Source: Lethocerus indicus
Taxonomy: Eukaryota; Arthropoda; Insecta; Hemiptera; Belostomatidae
DNA: 64,000 nucleotides
Direction: 5' to 3'
Assembly (NCBI GenBank): GCA_019843655.1
Contig: JACDQD010000102.1
Span: 1,993,501-2,057,500 of the forward strand
Shown: piece after piece, positions 10,171-21,420 of the stretch
Numbering within the stretch: position 1 is the stretch's first letter
Layout: every line of letters starts with the position of its first letter
Position numbers and translations under genes: made by a program
Notes under the pieces: model-generated
Seen by the model: the letters and a program-made list of their open reading frames with translations, nothing else
Told to the model about the DNA's origin: nothing
Database searches by the model: none

Positions 10171-13100
10171 CAGTTTCATTTATTAAGATGATGGCCTATC
10201 CTCTCCCACAGTATTCCTGAGGAGGTGTCTGATCGAAACAATCTAATTTTTTGGATGAATTTGACCTTTTCCAATAGAAAAAAGTACAGAGGCTTTTTGA
10301 AGCCCCAAAACTGGAATGAGGACACAGACTATGAAAAAGGTCCAGTAAAACCAAACCTATCCCCTCATGAGTGAGGCTCCTCAATGATCCGAAGCGCCCG
10401 AAAGATTAGAGGGGAAGAAAAGTGTACTCCAGTGTACTCTGCCTACTACTAACGCACATATTAACACGGGACGGGTTCTTTCGAATGTAACTGTATAATT
10501 TGATATCTCCCTAAGCTTCTAATGATTTTCCTATAGAATAGTCCTTTTTAAATACAATAATATAATAAGTGTTGGTTAGTTGCCATTTAGTATGAAGGCA
10601 TCCAGATGTACCAACAGATAGAGAAGTTGATACAGTCCATGCCAAAACCGTTCTTTTTTTTAACTAATACTGAATAACAGTCTATAATTGGGAGTAACTT
10701 AATGATAGTTGATAGCACTAGGAGACAAAATATAAAAAGAATTTCAATCTATCTGTGAATGCGATATGAGATGGTGAAGTAGAGTATGGGACAGTTTGGC
10801 TTCTAGGCACTTTCGACCTTTGGTAATTATCAAAACCGCAACCTTTAGGTCGTTCAAGTTTCTATTTTCCATTCAGACTTGACTTAATACACCGCGCCTC
10901 AACCTCCCGGCTTTGGGCAAAGAGCACCTCGACTTGAGCCAGTCGTGGGCATTTATTGTCTGTTTTCTAAGTCACTCTGAAACTTGGATACACACAATAA
11001 TTCCTCGAGGAATCGATACTGGCGGGGATAGCCGGTTTCCTTGCTAATAGATAGAATAGGTACTTTTGGAGGAAGACAAATAGTCCTATTACTCAGGCAC
11101 AGAAATGAGATATCGTGGCAAGATGAATATTACAATACTAGAGAAATTCAAACAGCGCTCCTTTCACCAATAAAGTAAGGCAACAATCATAGCACTTGTC
11201 GATGCTGTAACACTAACACTACTTGGTCAGAGCGAATTTGAGCTTAGTGTGTGCATTCATTTTAAAGTGTTGACCGCGACATAACCCATATATATTTCCC
11301 TCCCATCATTCGACTACAGTAATGGTAATATTGAGTTGCTATTTAATTAATTAAATGAATATTTTTACAATGAAAGTACAAATTTATAAATGGAATACAA
11401 TTTGAATGTGCACCAGACATAAACAAACGGGCAACGACCCAAAGCAGGATTAAACGATCAAAGGAAAATAAGCGTAAAGATAAATAAACAAGACCTTAAT
11501 TAAATCATCAAATTACGTCCCAACTATTAACATTTTATGAGAGAAATAAATAAACTGCCAAAGACAAAAATAAAGGCGTAATTTTTAATTAAATTGAATG
11601 TCTCTACTACCAATCGCCTAATGCCAGTCCATAACCACTTACCAATTTTCCTTTACTCCCGATTCTTAGCTCCTGGGTTAGAACAACCAATCTAATTTAT
11701 ATATAATTTATCTAAATTATATATTCGTTTAATAAATGCGTGTATGAAGCCTATTTCAAACCTTTTTTTTTCGAGACGTGAATGTCTCGATAAAAGAGAC
11801 CACCCAATGATGGCAATTTTAAACCTAGACATCATTTTCAAATTGACTATTTTCATCTTATCTCGTCCACAGTACGTGTTGACATGTAACACCTAATATC
11901 ATCGTATTCCCATGAAATTAGTTTAGTCCAAGGATGTTCTAATTTTAAATCGTTCTCTTTGAGTCCTAAGTACGATAGGTTTCGATTTCTACTATCGTTC
12001 CTTTAGCACAGAGGAACTATACTACTCTATTCTGGTTGGCAAGTGTGAATTAATTATCTACATCGAGTAATAATAAAATACAGGTGTTAAAGGTTAACAC
12101 TTTACCGATATCGCCGTTCCATTTACTTTTATGCCAAATAAAATATATTTAAATTGTATCCGCTGCCGCCGTTATTAAAGGAAAGGTCGAACAGTTTCCT
12201 AAAATTTGAAATTTATGGTCGAGTATCATTTCTGCTCACGACTAGGTTGAACTAGAGTAAATAAATTCAAATTCAATTATAATATTCAAAAAATAAGATT
12301 TCCAATTAAGATCTGTCTATTCGGTGCTCAGATTTGGGCCTACTCCGGTAATTTGACGGTCAGGCGTAACCTTTTTAAATGCAAACCGCCGTTATTTTAA
12401 ATGTCTGAAATTAAAATTCGGACATTTTGTCAGGGCCGTTCCTTGTGCATAAAAAATGATTCATAAATTACTGTATTTTTAAGCGAGCGTGAAGTTTCTT
12501 ATTTTTTCTTCCATAAAATTATTTACGGTTTACTGCTTCGAAATGCGTAGCTGGCCAACTTAGGTTGTTGGTCCCTATACAGCCTAAAAATTCAAATAGC
12601 GACAAAACAGTTGAAACAATTCGGCTTAAAAAATTCTTTTTTGTGTGTTAAAACATTTACCGTGTTATTAGCAAATACTGATATTAGTTTTCACCTTAAC
12701 TTTCCTTCTACTTTTACTGTATTTTACATGTATTATCATTTACTGTTTCATTATCATTCGTATGGTGCAGCGACACGATTTGTTTTCTGGCCTTTAGTAT
12801 TATTATATTCCATATTATCGAACTAATTTAGTAAACATTCCATAAATCCTAACATTTAAGACGAACCAGTTTTTTATTCGTTCCATTTATACAACATTTC
12901 TTTGAATTAAATTGACAACTGAAAATGATTCAATATGTTTAGCTTTAAAATAGGCCCCATTCATATATTAAATGACACATGCCATAAATAATACTTGTTG
13001 CTCTTCATAACGATAGCATAAAATAACAAAGATGTAATAATTTAATACTCAAATAAAAAGGAATTTATTAGTATATGAAAAACCGCTGTCGTGGTTCTGA

Positions 13101-15115
13101 AATGGTTATATTGACAGCTGCAGTTGTAGGGTGGGAAAATGTGTTTGCACGCATCATTTTCAAAGTTGATTGGTTTACAAGTTGATATTTCGAATAGAAA
13201 ACACGCCAGAGTTAATTAATGATTACTGCCACCACAAATCAATGAAACACACACATATGACAATGAAAACTATCATAGGAGGACTCATTTCTCATGAGAC
13301 TAATTCGAACAAACTTTCATAGACAAAGGAGGAATGAAAAAAGTGTGTATCTGGTGTTCCAGTTTTGGATCCCGAAACATATATTATAAGTATTACCATC
13401 GTTATAAAATTTTTCCGTATTAAATTATAACGTTTCATTAAGCTATAGTCATCTTTCACTGGGATAGTTGGACTATGTTCCTGGGCGTTTATCAACGGGG
13501 AATTCCTGAGTGGTTGCTGGGAAAGCGAATATTTCATGCGGAGCTTAAAACGAGCTTTAAGGATTGTTTAACAAGTAAGGGAAGTTTGACTTTCTAACTA
13601 GTTAGCGCTGCTTACACTTTTTGTTATAGTTGTCTCCGGCCTATTAACCGCTCGCCTTCCAAATACATAAGAGAAAATACAAATATATTTCAGAACGTTT
13701 ACAAATTTACCTTTATAAACTCAGAGGCGTTGAATTTAGTTCTACTAGGAAATACTAGGAAATATTGTCTACGCGGACTGCTGGTTCGAAGTAGTTAATT
13801 ATCCCAATAAACAAGGCATTATATATGCCCATAGTATATGATCATGAAAAAGTTTAAGCTTATATTTAAGTTTATATTACTCGATGATATAAATTACTCG
13901 AGTGATATTCCTATACTGCATCTGTGTCAAGTTGCTTTACAACTGAAACTAAGATAACCGTTTGCATAACTACTTCCCTAACTGCCTGGGGATATTTCAA
14001 ACCATCGCACGACATTTTATGACTTTTCCAGGAAAGTGGCTGAAAATATTATTACGTTCCACAACACAGTATAATATCAACATCCTGCATGTAAAACTCA
14101 GTAGGAATGCTCTTCGATACCCGGCTTACTTTGGCCCTATCGGTGGCATAAATATTACGATCCGTCTTCCTCGGGCGTCAAGTTGATGGGTTCAGACCAC
14201 GGCGCGGTTTTGGTTAATGCGTCTAAACACCCTAATATTTATATATTATGCGCCTGTCAGTCTTAATAGAAGGCAATATATTATTAGCGGCAGGACCGTC
14301 TTAGTCGGTACCTCACCGTACCGATATCGGAGGACTCCAAGAGGCCGGTGCCTGTGCCCGGTTTACCGAATTGCCAAAGATCGAAAAACGGCTCAAATTG
14401 AACTCCGTCCGACGCACGCCGGAATTCTCGGTTCGGCGTCGTTGCAAGACTCGATTTCGAAGCGGTTCAGAAATATACTGACCGGGACGATATATATCGT
14501 CCTTACGATTGCGGTGTTCGCTGAAAGCAGTGAAGTGTTCAGAACGCTCGAGCTATTAAATATGCGCAAATCTATATTGAGAATGTCATGCCGTAATCTG
14601 GATTCAAACCCAAGGTTGCTTGACCGTTGACCAAGGTTAAGGTGGGCAGCCGCCGCCGCCGCCGCCTCTCTTGATGCGCTGTCCCAGATAAGTGACAATA
14701 AGTCCTCAACATCGGGATGTACTTCGTTGTTACTTACGGCCGCAGATAATTCTGTGGCGGCGGTCGGAACTTTATACCAATATATATCCCACAGTCTCGT
14801 TTTTATCGTCCCCTTAACGGAACGTCGGAGTCGTTTAAAAGACTCCGTTCGTAACGCCGTTTTATGGAATAAAATTGTTTACGGCTTTTAAATTGGACGT
14901 TTTTCTCTGACATTTCTGAGACCGACGGATCGGCACGGCCTGCTGCGATTCACTTTTCTAATAAATTCGACTTATCAAATTGGATTCGAAGAATATCTGT
15001 TCTTCTTTAATTGTACAATACAATTTTTCGGTAGTCATTACCAATCAGAAGAGAACGAAACAACCGGAATTTAGTAATAGAACATTATGTTTTCAATTCA
15101 GCGCCGGTTAATGAA
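10171..15115. other. Intergenic region, no gene recognised
   Basis: Mixed composition, mostly AT-rich with a CpG-rich part at about 14140-14700. Several short ORFs, including a 137-codon one at 14217-14630, have no recognisable family features and lie in low-stop GC-rich sequence. A (GCC)6 run is at 14649-14666. Confidence 0.4.
14649..14666. repeat. (GCC)6 trinucleotide repeat
   Basis: Six GCC units. On the minus strand they would encode an alanine run in a short, otherwise unrecognised frame. Confidence 0.9.
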
Positions 15116-15540
15116 GGTCTGAGACTGGCGTTCCACAGAATACGAAATAATGGGTAAAAAACAAAACCTACGGTTTAATGCCTCAATTAACAAATGGAAA
15201 GAAATTAGGTCATGGTACTTAGTATTGAATTACGACAATGTCCGATAGTCTGACACACCCCTCGGTGCGACGAACACCTTAAATATCGTACGATACCGTA
15301 GATTCCGTGTGTTTCTGTCTCCTCTCACTGGTTCGGTCTTTTGCTAAACCGGTTACGGTCGCTCACCGTCTTCAGTAGCGGTGTTAGTCACTTTTGGCAC
15401 TTTGGATGTTTTTCGGGCATCCTCACTGCACTGTCACTGTCACTTGTACTGACCAAACCAGCGAGAGGGGGCGGGAAACACACGAAATCTACGGTATTCC
15501 AACCCCTCGCAGACCAAAAAACAGGTATGTTAAACTAATC
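15116..15540 (+). mobile_element. Miniature inverted-repeat element, copy 2 (left end missing)
   Basis: The body at 15116-15415 matches copy 1 in Rab40 intron 3. About 65 bp of unshared sequence follows, then an end at 15483-15516 that is the inverted counterpart of copy 1's left end. Similarity to the inverted flank of copy 1 continues weakly to about 15540. The left terminal repeat is absent upstream of 15116. An 8-bp internal duplication (TTTTGGCA/CACTTT region, about 15391-15402) separates it from copy 1. Confidence 0.6.
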
Positions 15541-15599
15541 GTTCGATACCATTTTCTCGTTCTTGAGGAGCCGAAACCGACCTAGTGTACAGAGCGGAA

Positions 15600-16202
15600 A
15601 CGGAATATCGCCAGAATGACTTTACAGAACTATTTTATTAATGGTAGGTCTTTAGGGTTTTCCCGTCTTCTGCGAGTATTTCACGTCCGGAACGCAAAAT
15701 TTCAGTAAGAAGGGGTGACAACTTCTGAGATGTCGAAGAGCATTTAATGTGGGAACCTGAGAGACTATTCCTTCCACGCGGAATTCGAAAAAAGAAGCTT
15801 CAAGAAGGGCTCCGAAACTATATCGGTGACCTGCTAGTACTTGAGGTCTTGTAGGTGCCGAAAGCGGTGTCTTTCTTCCTAGTGCCGACACTGGGAGGAA
15901 GCGCGAAAAGGTGAAGGAACCGGTGGCGGGAGATGAACGGGTTGTGTCGGGTGTATGCGCCCTGCGGTAGCGGGCGGGGTCCGTAGTGGGGGAGTGAAGT
16001 CATCGGGCGGGCCCCGCCGGCCAGTGTCGGCCCGTGACTCGACCGATACACTCGGCTATGACCGCCGGACACACAGCTTAGAACTTAGACCTTAGAGCTT
16101 AGACCAACCACTCGACCGGTGATGACCCTCCGTTCCGTTCAGTGAAGTGAAGTTCTTCCTCTCCCACCCGGCCCTCACCACCAGAGCTACCGACCGTCCG
16201 CC
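15600..16202 (+). promoter_or_regulatory. CpG-rich promoter-like region
   Basis: GC- and CpG-rich from about 15880 to 16200. An arthropod initiator match TCAGT lies at 16139-16143, 60 nt before a well-placed ATG. Four tandem 7-mers (NCTTAGA) sit at 16076-16103, and the phrase ACTCGACCG occurs twice (about 16037 and 16109). No TATA box or clear DPE is seen. This is probably the 5' end of a plus-strand gene whose body lies in or beyond the rest of the window. Confidence 0.4.
16076..16103 (+). repeat. Tandem 7-mer, four copies
   Basis: GCTTAGA, ACTTAGA, CCTTAGA and GCTTAGA in a row, just upstream of the putative initiator. Confidence 0.85.
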
Positions 16203-16213
16203 ATGGCTTTCAG
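16203..16213 (+). CDS. Candidate first coding exon of an unidentified gene (partial)
   Basis: CCGCCATGG at 16199-16207 is a near-ideal start context. The frame reads Met-Ala-Phe plus AG of a split codon, then a consensus donor CAG|GTAGGT at 16214. It sits at the end of a CpG-rich promoter-like segment. A first exon of only 11 coding bases is common in genes with long first introns. I could not find the following exon, so the product is unknown. It could also be a chance ATG in a noncoding CpG island. Confidence 0.35.
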
Positions 16214-18579
16214 GTAGGTTTAACTCCCGTGTAAACTACCAATTTGGGAGAAAATCGACACAAACAAGGATGCTTATTATTCTTAAGCACGGTATACTGG
16301 TCTAACTTGAGATTGAGAATATTTATATAAACGTTGATATTTGTAATAAGTTTACGATATCAATTTAACAAAGTCGTTTGAATTTTCTTACGCTTACTTC
16401 AACCCCCGCGTTGAAATAATCGACACCGGCCATCCTTGCTCATAAAAAAAATGTACGGTTTCACGTAATTAAATAATAATGAAATTTTACCCCGGTGTTA
16501 ACGCGATCGCCAACTTTTTCATTTCAAACACCAATCCAAGAATGGACGGTTCCCTCCGCTTCCAATCGGAGACGAACTCAAATCGGCCCGACTTTCAAAT
16601 CGGAATTTCGCGTTTTCTCAGAATAACGTTTAACAATTTTTGAACGTTTGGATTAAGACTAATCTTCGAAATGCGGCTTATTGGAATCATTCAATGATAC
16701 TGTCATAGAGTGGCTAGAATTACCGTCCACTCCAGAGTAACCGCAACATTTTTCTACCTGTCTCGCGCCAGATAGGTTTTTTGTAATTTTTAAATGGGTA
16801 ATAACGAAATAAATGCCGAACCACACCTCAGGTGAAACCTCCAGGTTCTTGGCTAATTGTTTGGGCTTACCGCCACCGTCGGTATCACCTAAGCGAGTTT
16901 GGGAGTGGGTCTCCCGATAGTGCTGACCGTTGGCGGGAACCGAACATTTCTTTGACGAGCCAGAGCAAGAATTTCTTTGACAAGAATTTGAGTTTTCTAT
17001 ATTTTCAGTTTTTTATAATACGTCTGCTACTACGGAAGAGTAAGTGAAGTCGAAAAACTACAGCTCCGCGGAGAATATTACATCAAAATATATACTTCTC
17101 GGTTGAGAATTTTGTAGAACAAGTAAGAGTACGAAAAAGTGTCGAATATTAATTTTTTGAGCGAACTAATTAGTATGTAAGTGTTGTCGCGGAATTTGAA
17201 AGGGCTCTCTGTCAAGGGCCAAGAGATAATGAATACCCTTACTCGCGTTAATTTGACTTTACGATCAAAAGCGATTTTTTGTTTTCGGTATTTTCAGAAA
17301 ACGGCTAAACGGACAGATCGCAAGGCGAGGCCTTTTTTTTGGCCACCCCGGAGATAAATCCGGAGGGCATTCGCACTCTTGAAAGTTTAAGAGCGGCGGG
17401 GGAGACCAGACGCTCTTCGAATAATTCAAGTTTCTATTTCGGACCTCGACTGTCTTCTATCTATCCCTCTCGGACTAAAATACAAGGGGTCAAAAAAAGA
17501 AAACAACCGACCTCGGCTGTTTTTCGGCACCGAACCTAAGAAAAACCCAGAAGCCCCCCCCCCCCGAATTGCGGAGACGCCAGTGAGATCATCTTCGGGC
17601 CGGCTCGAGGGCTCTATAATTCGATCCAGTTTCGGCGGCTCCAAAAATGAAAAGGGGGTAAAAAAAACTTTCGGGAGTGCAATTTCGCGTAATAAATTTT
17701 CACCGACTGTCGAGGTAGCAGCGTTACGCAACCTCTTACAGGTTTTAACGGTCCCTTGAAAATATATCCGGGAGTAGCCGCGTCCCTTTTTTTCTCCATA
17801 AAACCGGAAATCGGTTCGGGAAATGAATGGTTTTTGGGACGCTTTCGTTTTACCTACATTATATTACCGCTATGAAAAATTTAAGAACGAATGTTGCGCT
17901 AGAGATCTAATGACAAATAGTGCAATAATTATTGTAAGTAATCGAAAATGTGTGCGATCAGTATAAAATGTCGAGACAAAAGTTGGATAGAAGAGACTTG
18001 AATCGTAGTCTCGGACATTCATGTTGGTCATTAGACCTCATAATTTACACCTCCCTTCACAACTTCTTATAAAAGAGATATCGTCGATTACAGTATGAAA
18101 CACGCGATATAACGCATAAAAGTCAGTTAATTAAACGGGTAGAATTTTCAATAAAGTTGCCAACGCCCTGAAATTCAGTTAACTTGTTTTTTATCGGCCG
18201 ATCTCTGTTACTTATTCCACTAGCAACTATTTCCTTTTCGGACTTAATTAATTAATGAAGAATTGAGATATTGTCTTTTCAATTTGCATTCGAGTCCCAA
18301 CTAGGAAAGAAAGTTAACGATCGGATCTCGAAGGAATTAATATTCCTTTCAATATTTCATTTAATTTTCGCTGCCTTCGGTGGGGTCAATTAGAGCCCCC
18401 TCGGGTGGACGCGCCGTACATTCTGATTTTTCCGGAGTCATTAAAATTGTTCTACAGAAATTCTCAAATTCTATTCAACCAACGTAGATTCAAAACCTCG
18501 ATGTGTTTTTTTTGTAAGGCGTTTAGTTTGAATCAATTTAGCGATTCCCTGTCCTAAATTTTCTGATTTTTTTCTTGCT
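16214..18579. other. Putative intron or intergenic DNA, no gene recognised
   Basis: Mixed AT- and CpG-rich sequence. A strong acceptor-like tract ends at about 17299 (GGTATTTTCAG), but no donor closes an exon after it. A poly-C run of 12 is at 17554-17565. Confidence 0.35.
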
Positions 18580-18830
18580 TCGGTTTCGGTTTCTCGCCGT
18601 CGTTGGTAGCGAAAAAATTGTGATGAAAAATCCCTTCTGCACTTTTACGCTGTGTAACAGAGGCGGAGAAAATGGCCTGGCGCAGGGGCAAATTATGACA
18701 CCGGTTTCGGCTTCTCGCCATAGTAGCGTTTCCTCCTGGACATCCTCCGTCGCCTTCTGTGGCCGTCCTGCTGTCGCCAAATGAGAGAGCGGAGAAGACC
18801 GCGCGTACCGCACAGTGTACAGACCAAAAT
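18580..18830 (+). repeat. Degenerate relative of the inverted-repeat element
   Basis: Holds two copies of a word close to CCGGTTTCGGCTTCTCGCC (18580-18598 and 18701-18719) that is also present in both element copies. GGACATCCTC nearby recalls GGGCATCCTC of copy 2. The similarity is short, so this may be an old decayed copy or a shared motif only. Confidence 0.3.
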
Positions 18831-20930
18831 TAAGCACAGTCAGTCCATTTATAAAGCCCCAATTGATGAACAGTAATAGCGCAGTGAAGCGCGGACAGTT
18901 CATTCACTCCAAACGAAATCGCCGGTCGACGTTCGGTAGTATAAACTGCAGTTATTTTTGAAGCGAGGAAATCGAGACTGCCTTTCAGTAAGGCCGCGGC
19001 ATTGGAAAACTTTCGGAACCTAGCCAAATTCCATTCTCTAATATCTATTATTTTATCGGAAATTAATACGCAACGTTATAGTTAATATTTTACAAAATTA
19101 TTTTTCTATGAGTTTAAAATGAAATAACTCAACTGAAATATTCAACCGGTAATGATTTTCATGGATTTCAAAGACATCCAGCTGCCAACTGATTTCATCA
19201 AATTATTGCAGCGGTTTGGAAATGCCAAGTTATTACTGCTGGCGAAATCCAAGGAGGGAATGAGACAAAAGAGAAAAAGTAATTATTGAAACTGAGTTGT
19301 AAAATGATGAATAATTATAAAATTAAGCTGTAATTTTTTTATACTTGTTCCCGATGTCGTAAAATGTAAATAAAACGGCTAAAGCATACCTATTATAGTA
19401 TACCAAATCAATTAATGTAAATTATTATCTAATTATGAATAATATGCAAATTATTATAATCCTAAATTAATACGGAGGAGATAAAGACGGATATATTATT
19501 TTCGTCCATGTTCAACTATGTCGTGTACTAATGTGTATCGAAAAGATCCTCAAGTACGATGGCAGATTTCTATCTCCTAAAATTAAACCGGTCTTTAAAA
19601 CCTGTAGGGAACAGATTTATTAGACAGCGATTTCCTGGTGGAAAATTCCGTGTTTGGGGGCCGATTTAATGGCGGGCGGTTGGCCAAAGCCTTTTTAACA
19701 CGATCACCTACCACCTAGTTCCTCTAATGGTCCCAGTTCACCCCTAATGGGAAATTATTTTCTCCATCAATGTTTAATACGAATATAAAATACGATATCC
19801 GCGCATCGACATCAATATCGTGATCTGTTTATAAATGTGAGTGGCTTTTTATTTCATAAAGAACTGCGGTATCGGCTTTGGGCCTCAATTTGATTGAAAT
19901 CTAATAGAAAACAATCGTTGGATTTTCATCACTGGAATTAAAAAATGTAAGGAAAATACTTCCGTATTCCGTATTACGGAAAATTCCGTTTCAGGCACTA
20001 GATATTATGAATTTTTTCCTATCACCCATGAAGAAAAACATTAGATTCATGAAAGTTTGTAACGATATAAATTATTAATAAACAATTAAGTATATTGTTC
20101 GTATAATTTAACAGTAATTATATTGCCTCTGCGTTAATGAAGCGGCTGAGATTTTCACAAGTTACAGAACGAAATTAATTCAGTAAAACATTCAGATTTT
20201 GAGGTGGGAACGCCTCGAAGTTCAGCGCCGAGGGGGTTCATAAATTAATAAACCGGATTGAACTTGGTCTGCGAAAGCAGTTTAGCAAATTGTGTCGCGC
20301 GGAGCACTGATGTTCGGCGAGAAAATAGCGACGTTAAAATTTAATAATACGCGATCTAATTGGGTATCGAGAGACGATGTTAGACCCGTTGTTTTATGTT
20401 ATATTGAAGCTATGACTAATGACAAGGGACCACACCGTCGTTTCGTTCAATGCTACTGTTTACAGAAAGATTATTTAATGTAATTTATCTTGTTCCTATA
20501 CTCTATTAATTTCAATACTCTTCTCTGTATGGTTCGATTACTTATAAATTTTACTTGAACTTGTACAAACAATTTTATAGTAAATTAACATCCGAAAGAA
20601 TATATTTTGAAGCTCAATTGCCAAAATATATTCTCGAATTCCTGAAAATCCCGAAATCCCATTCGCATCGGGCAAACCGATAGCAACCAGATCTCTACTC
20701 TTCAAATATTTTTCTATTAAGATTATTGTAGAACGAAATGTTTCCCCTTATTATTAGTTATTATGAACGTTCTGCCTAAATAAACGAGATGCTTTAAATA
20801 CTTCGATATTTTCTTATGACGTCCGATCTCGTAGACTATGCGATTAACGGTCAATTATTTAAAAATTGTAATATCCTAATAATTTTGTCTGATAAGTAAT
20901 ATTTCAATGGCAGTAAGGCGTTATACTAAC
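18831..20930. other. AT-rich stretch, no gene recognised
   Basis: Mostly AT-rich. One 45-codon ATG frame at 19152-19289 has a protein-like composition (FKDIQLPTDFIKLLQRFG) but no recognised family. Otherwise nothing seen. Confidence 0.35.
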
Positions 20931-21420
20931 AATTCAGGAGCGGCCGCTACCGTTATGAACAGAAGGTCCAATTCGGGCGCTGGGACGTAGGCAACCCGCA
21001 ATGCTCCAGAGCGTCGCGTTTAGCCTGAACGCCGGTCGGGAGGGGTTCAATTGACGGTTGAATCAATTGTACGACGCGGGTTGATGGGAGGGGGGACAGT
21101 TTTCTCGGAGATTCGCTATAAATCCTGGAGTTGATGTCGTGGCCGGCAAATGATTCGGCCTCGACGGCGTCATGTAGCCACGGCCGGGCTTATTTTTCAT
21201 CCGGTTTCGGTCGACCTCCCTCCCTATAAAACTTATTGGCCCCCATTCCGCCCACTGGCGGCGGCGTTCATTGAATCCGAACCGCATTCCCGTTCTCCCT
21301 CCTTCCAAGTGTTAATTCCCCTAACAAATTTGCGGCGCGATCTTTCATTTTTTTCCCGTTTCGACCTTTATTCATCGAATAAATTCACGCCACAGAAGAA
21401 AACCATAGAATAGGGTTTTT
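20931..21420. promoter_or_regulatory. CpG-rich block, possible cis-regulatory element
   Basis: GC-rich block between AT-rich flanks, with many CpGs, CAATTGACGGTTGAATCAATTG-type inverted words near 21048-21070 and TTTCATCC/TATAAAAC words. Open frames exist on both strands because stops are rare in this composition. None looks like a known protein. Confidence 0.2.

Noticed and set aside
14217..14630. 137-codon ORF
   Set aside because: Lies in CpG-rich sequence with few stops, has no domain, and overlaps an equally open minus-strand frame.
16398..16433. Minus-strand ATG frame MAGVDYFNAGVE followed by GTAAGC, a possible divergent first exon
   Set aside because: The sequence upstream on that strand is AT-rich and not promoter-like. 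Short ATG-plus-GTAAGN combinations are expected by chance.
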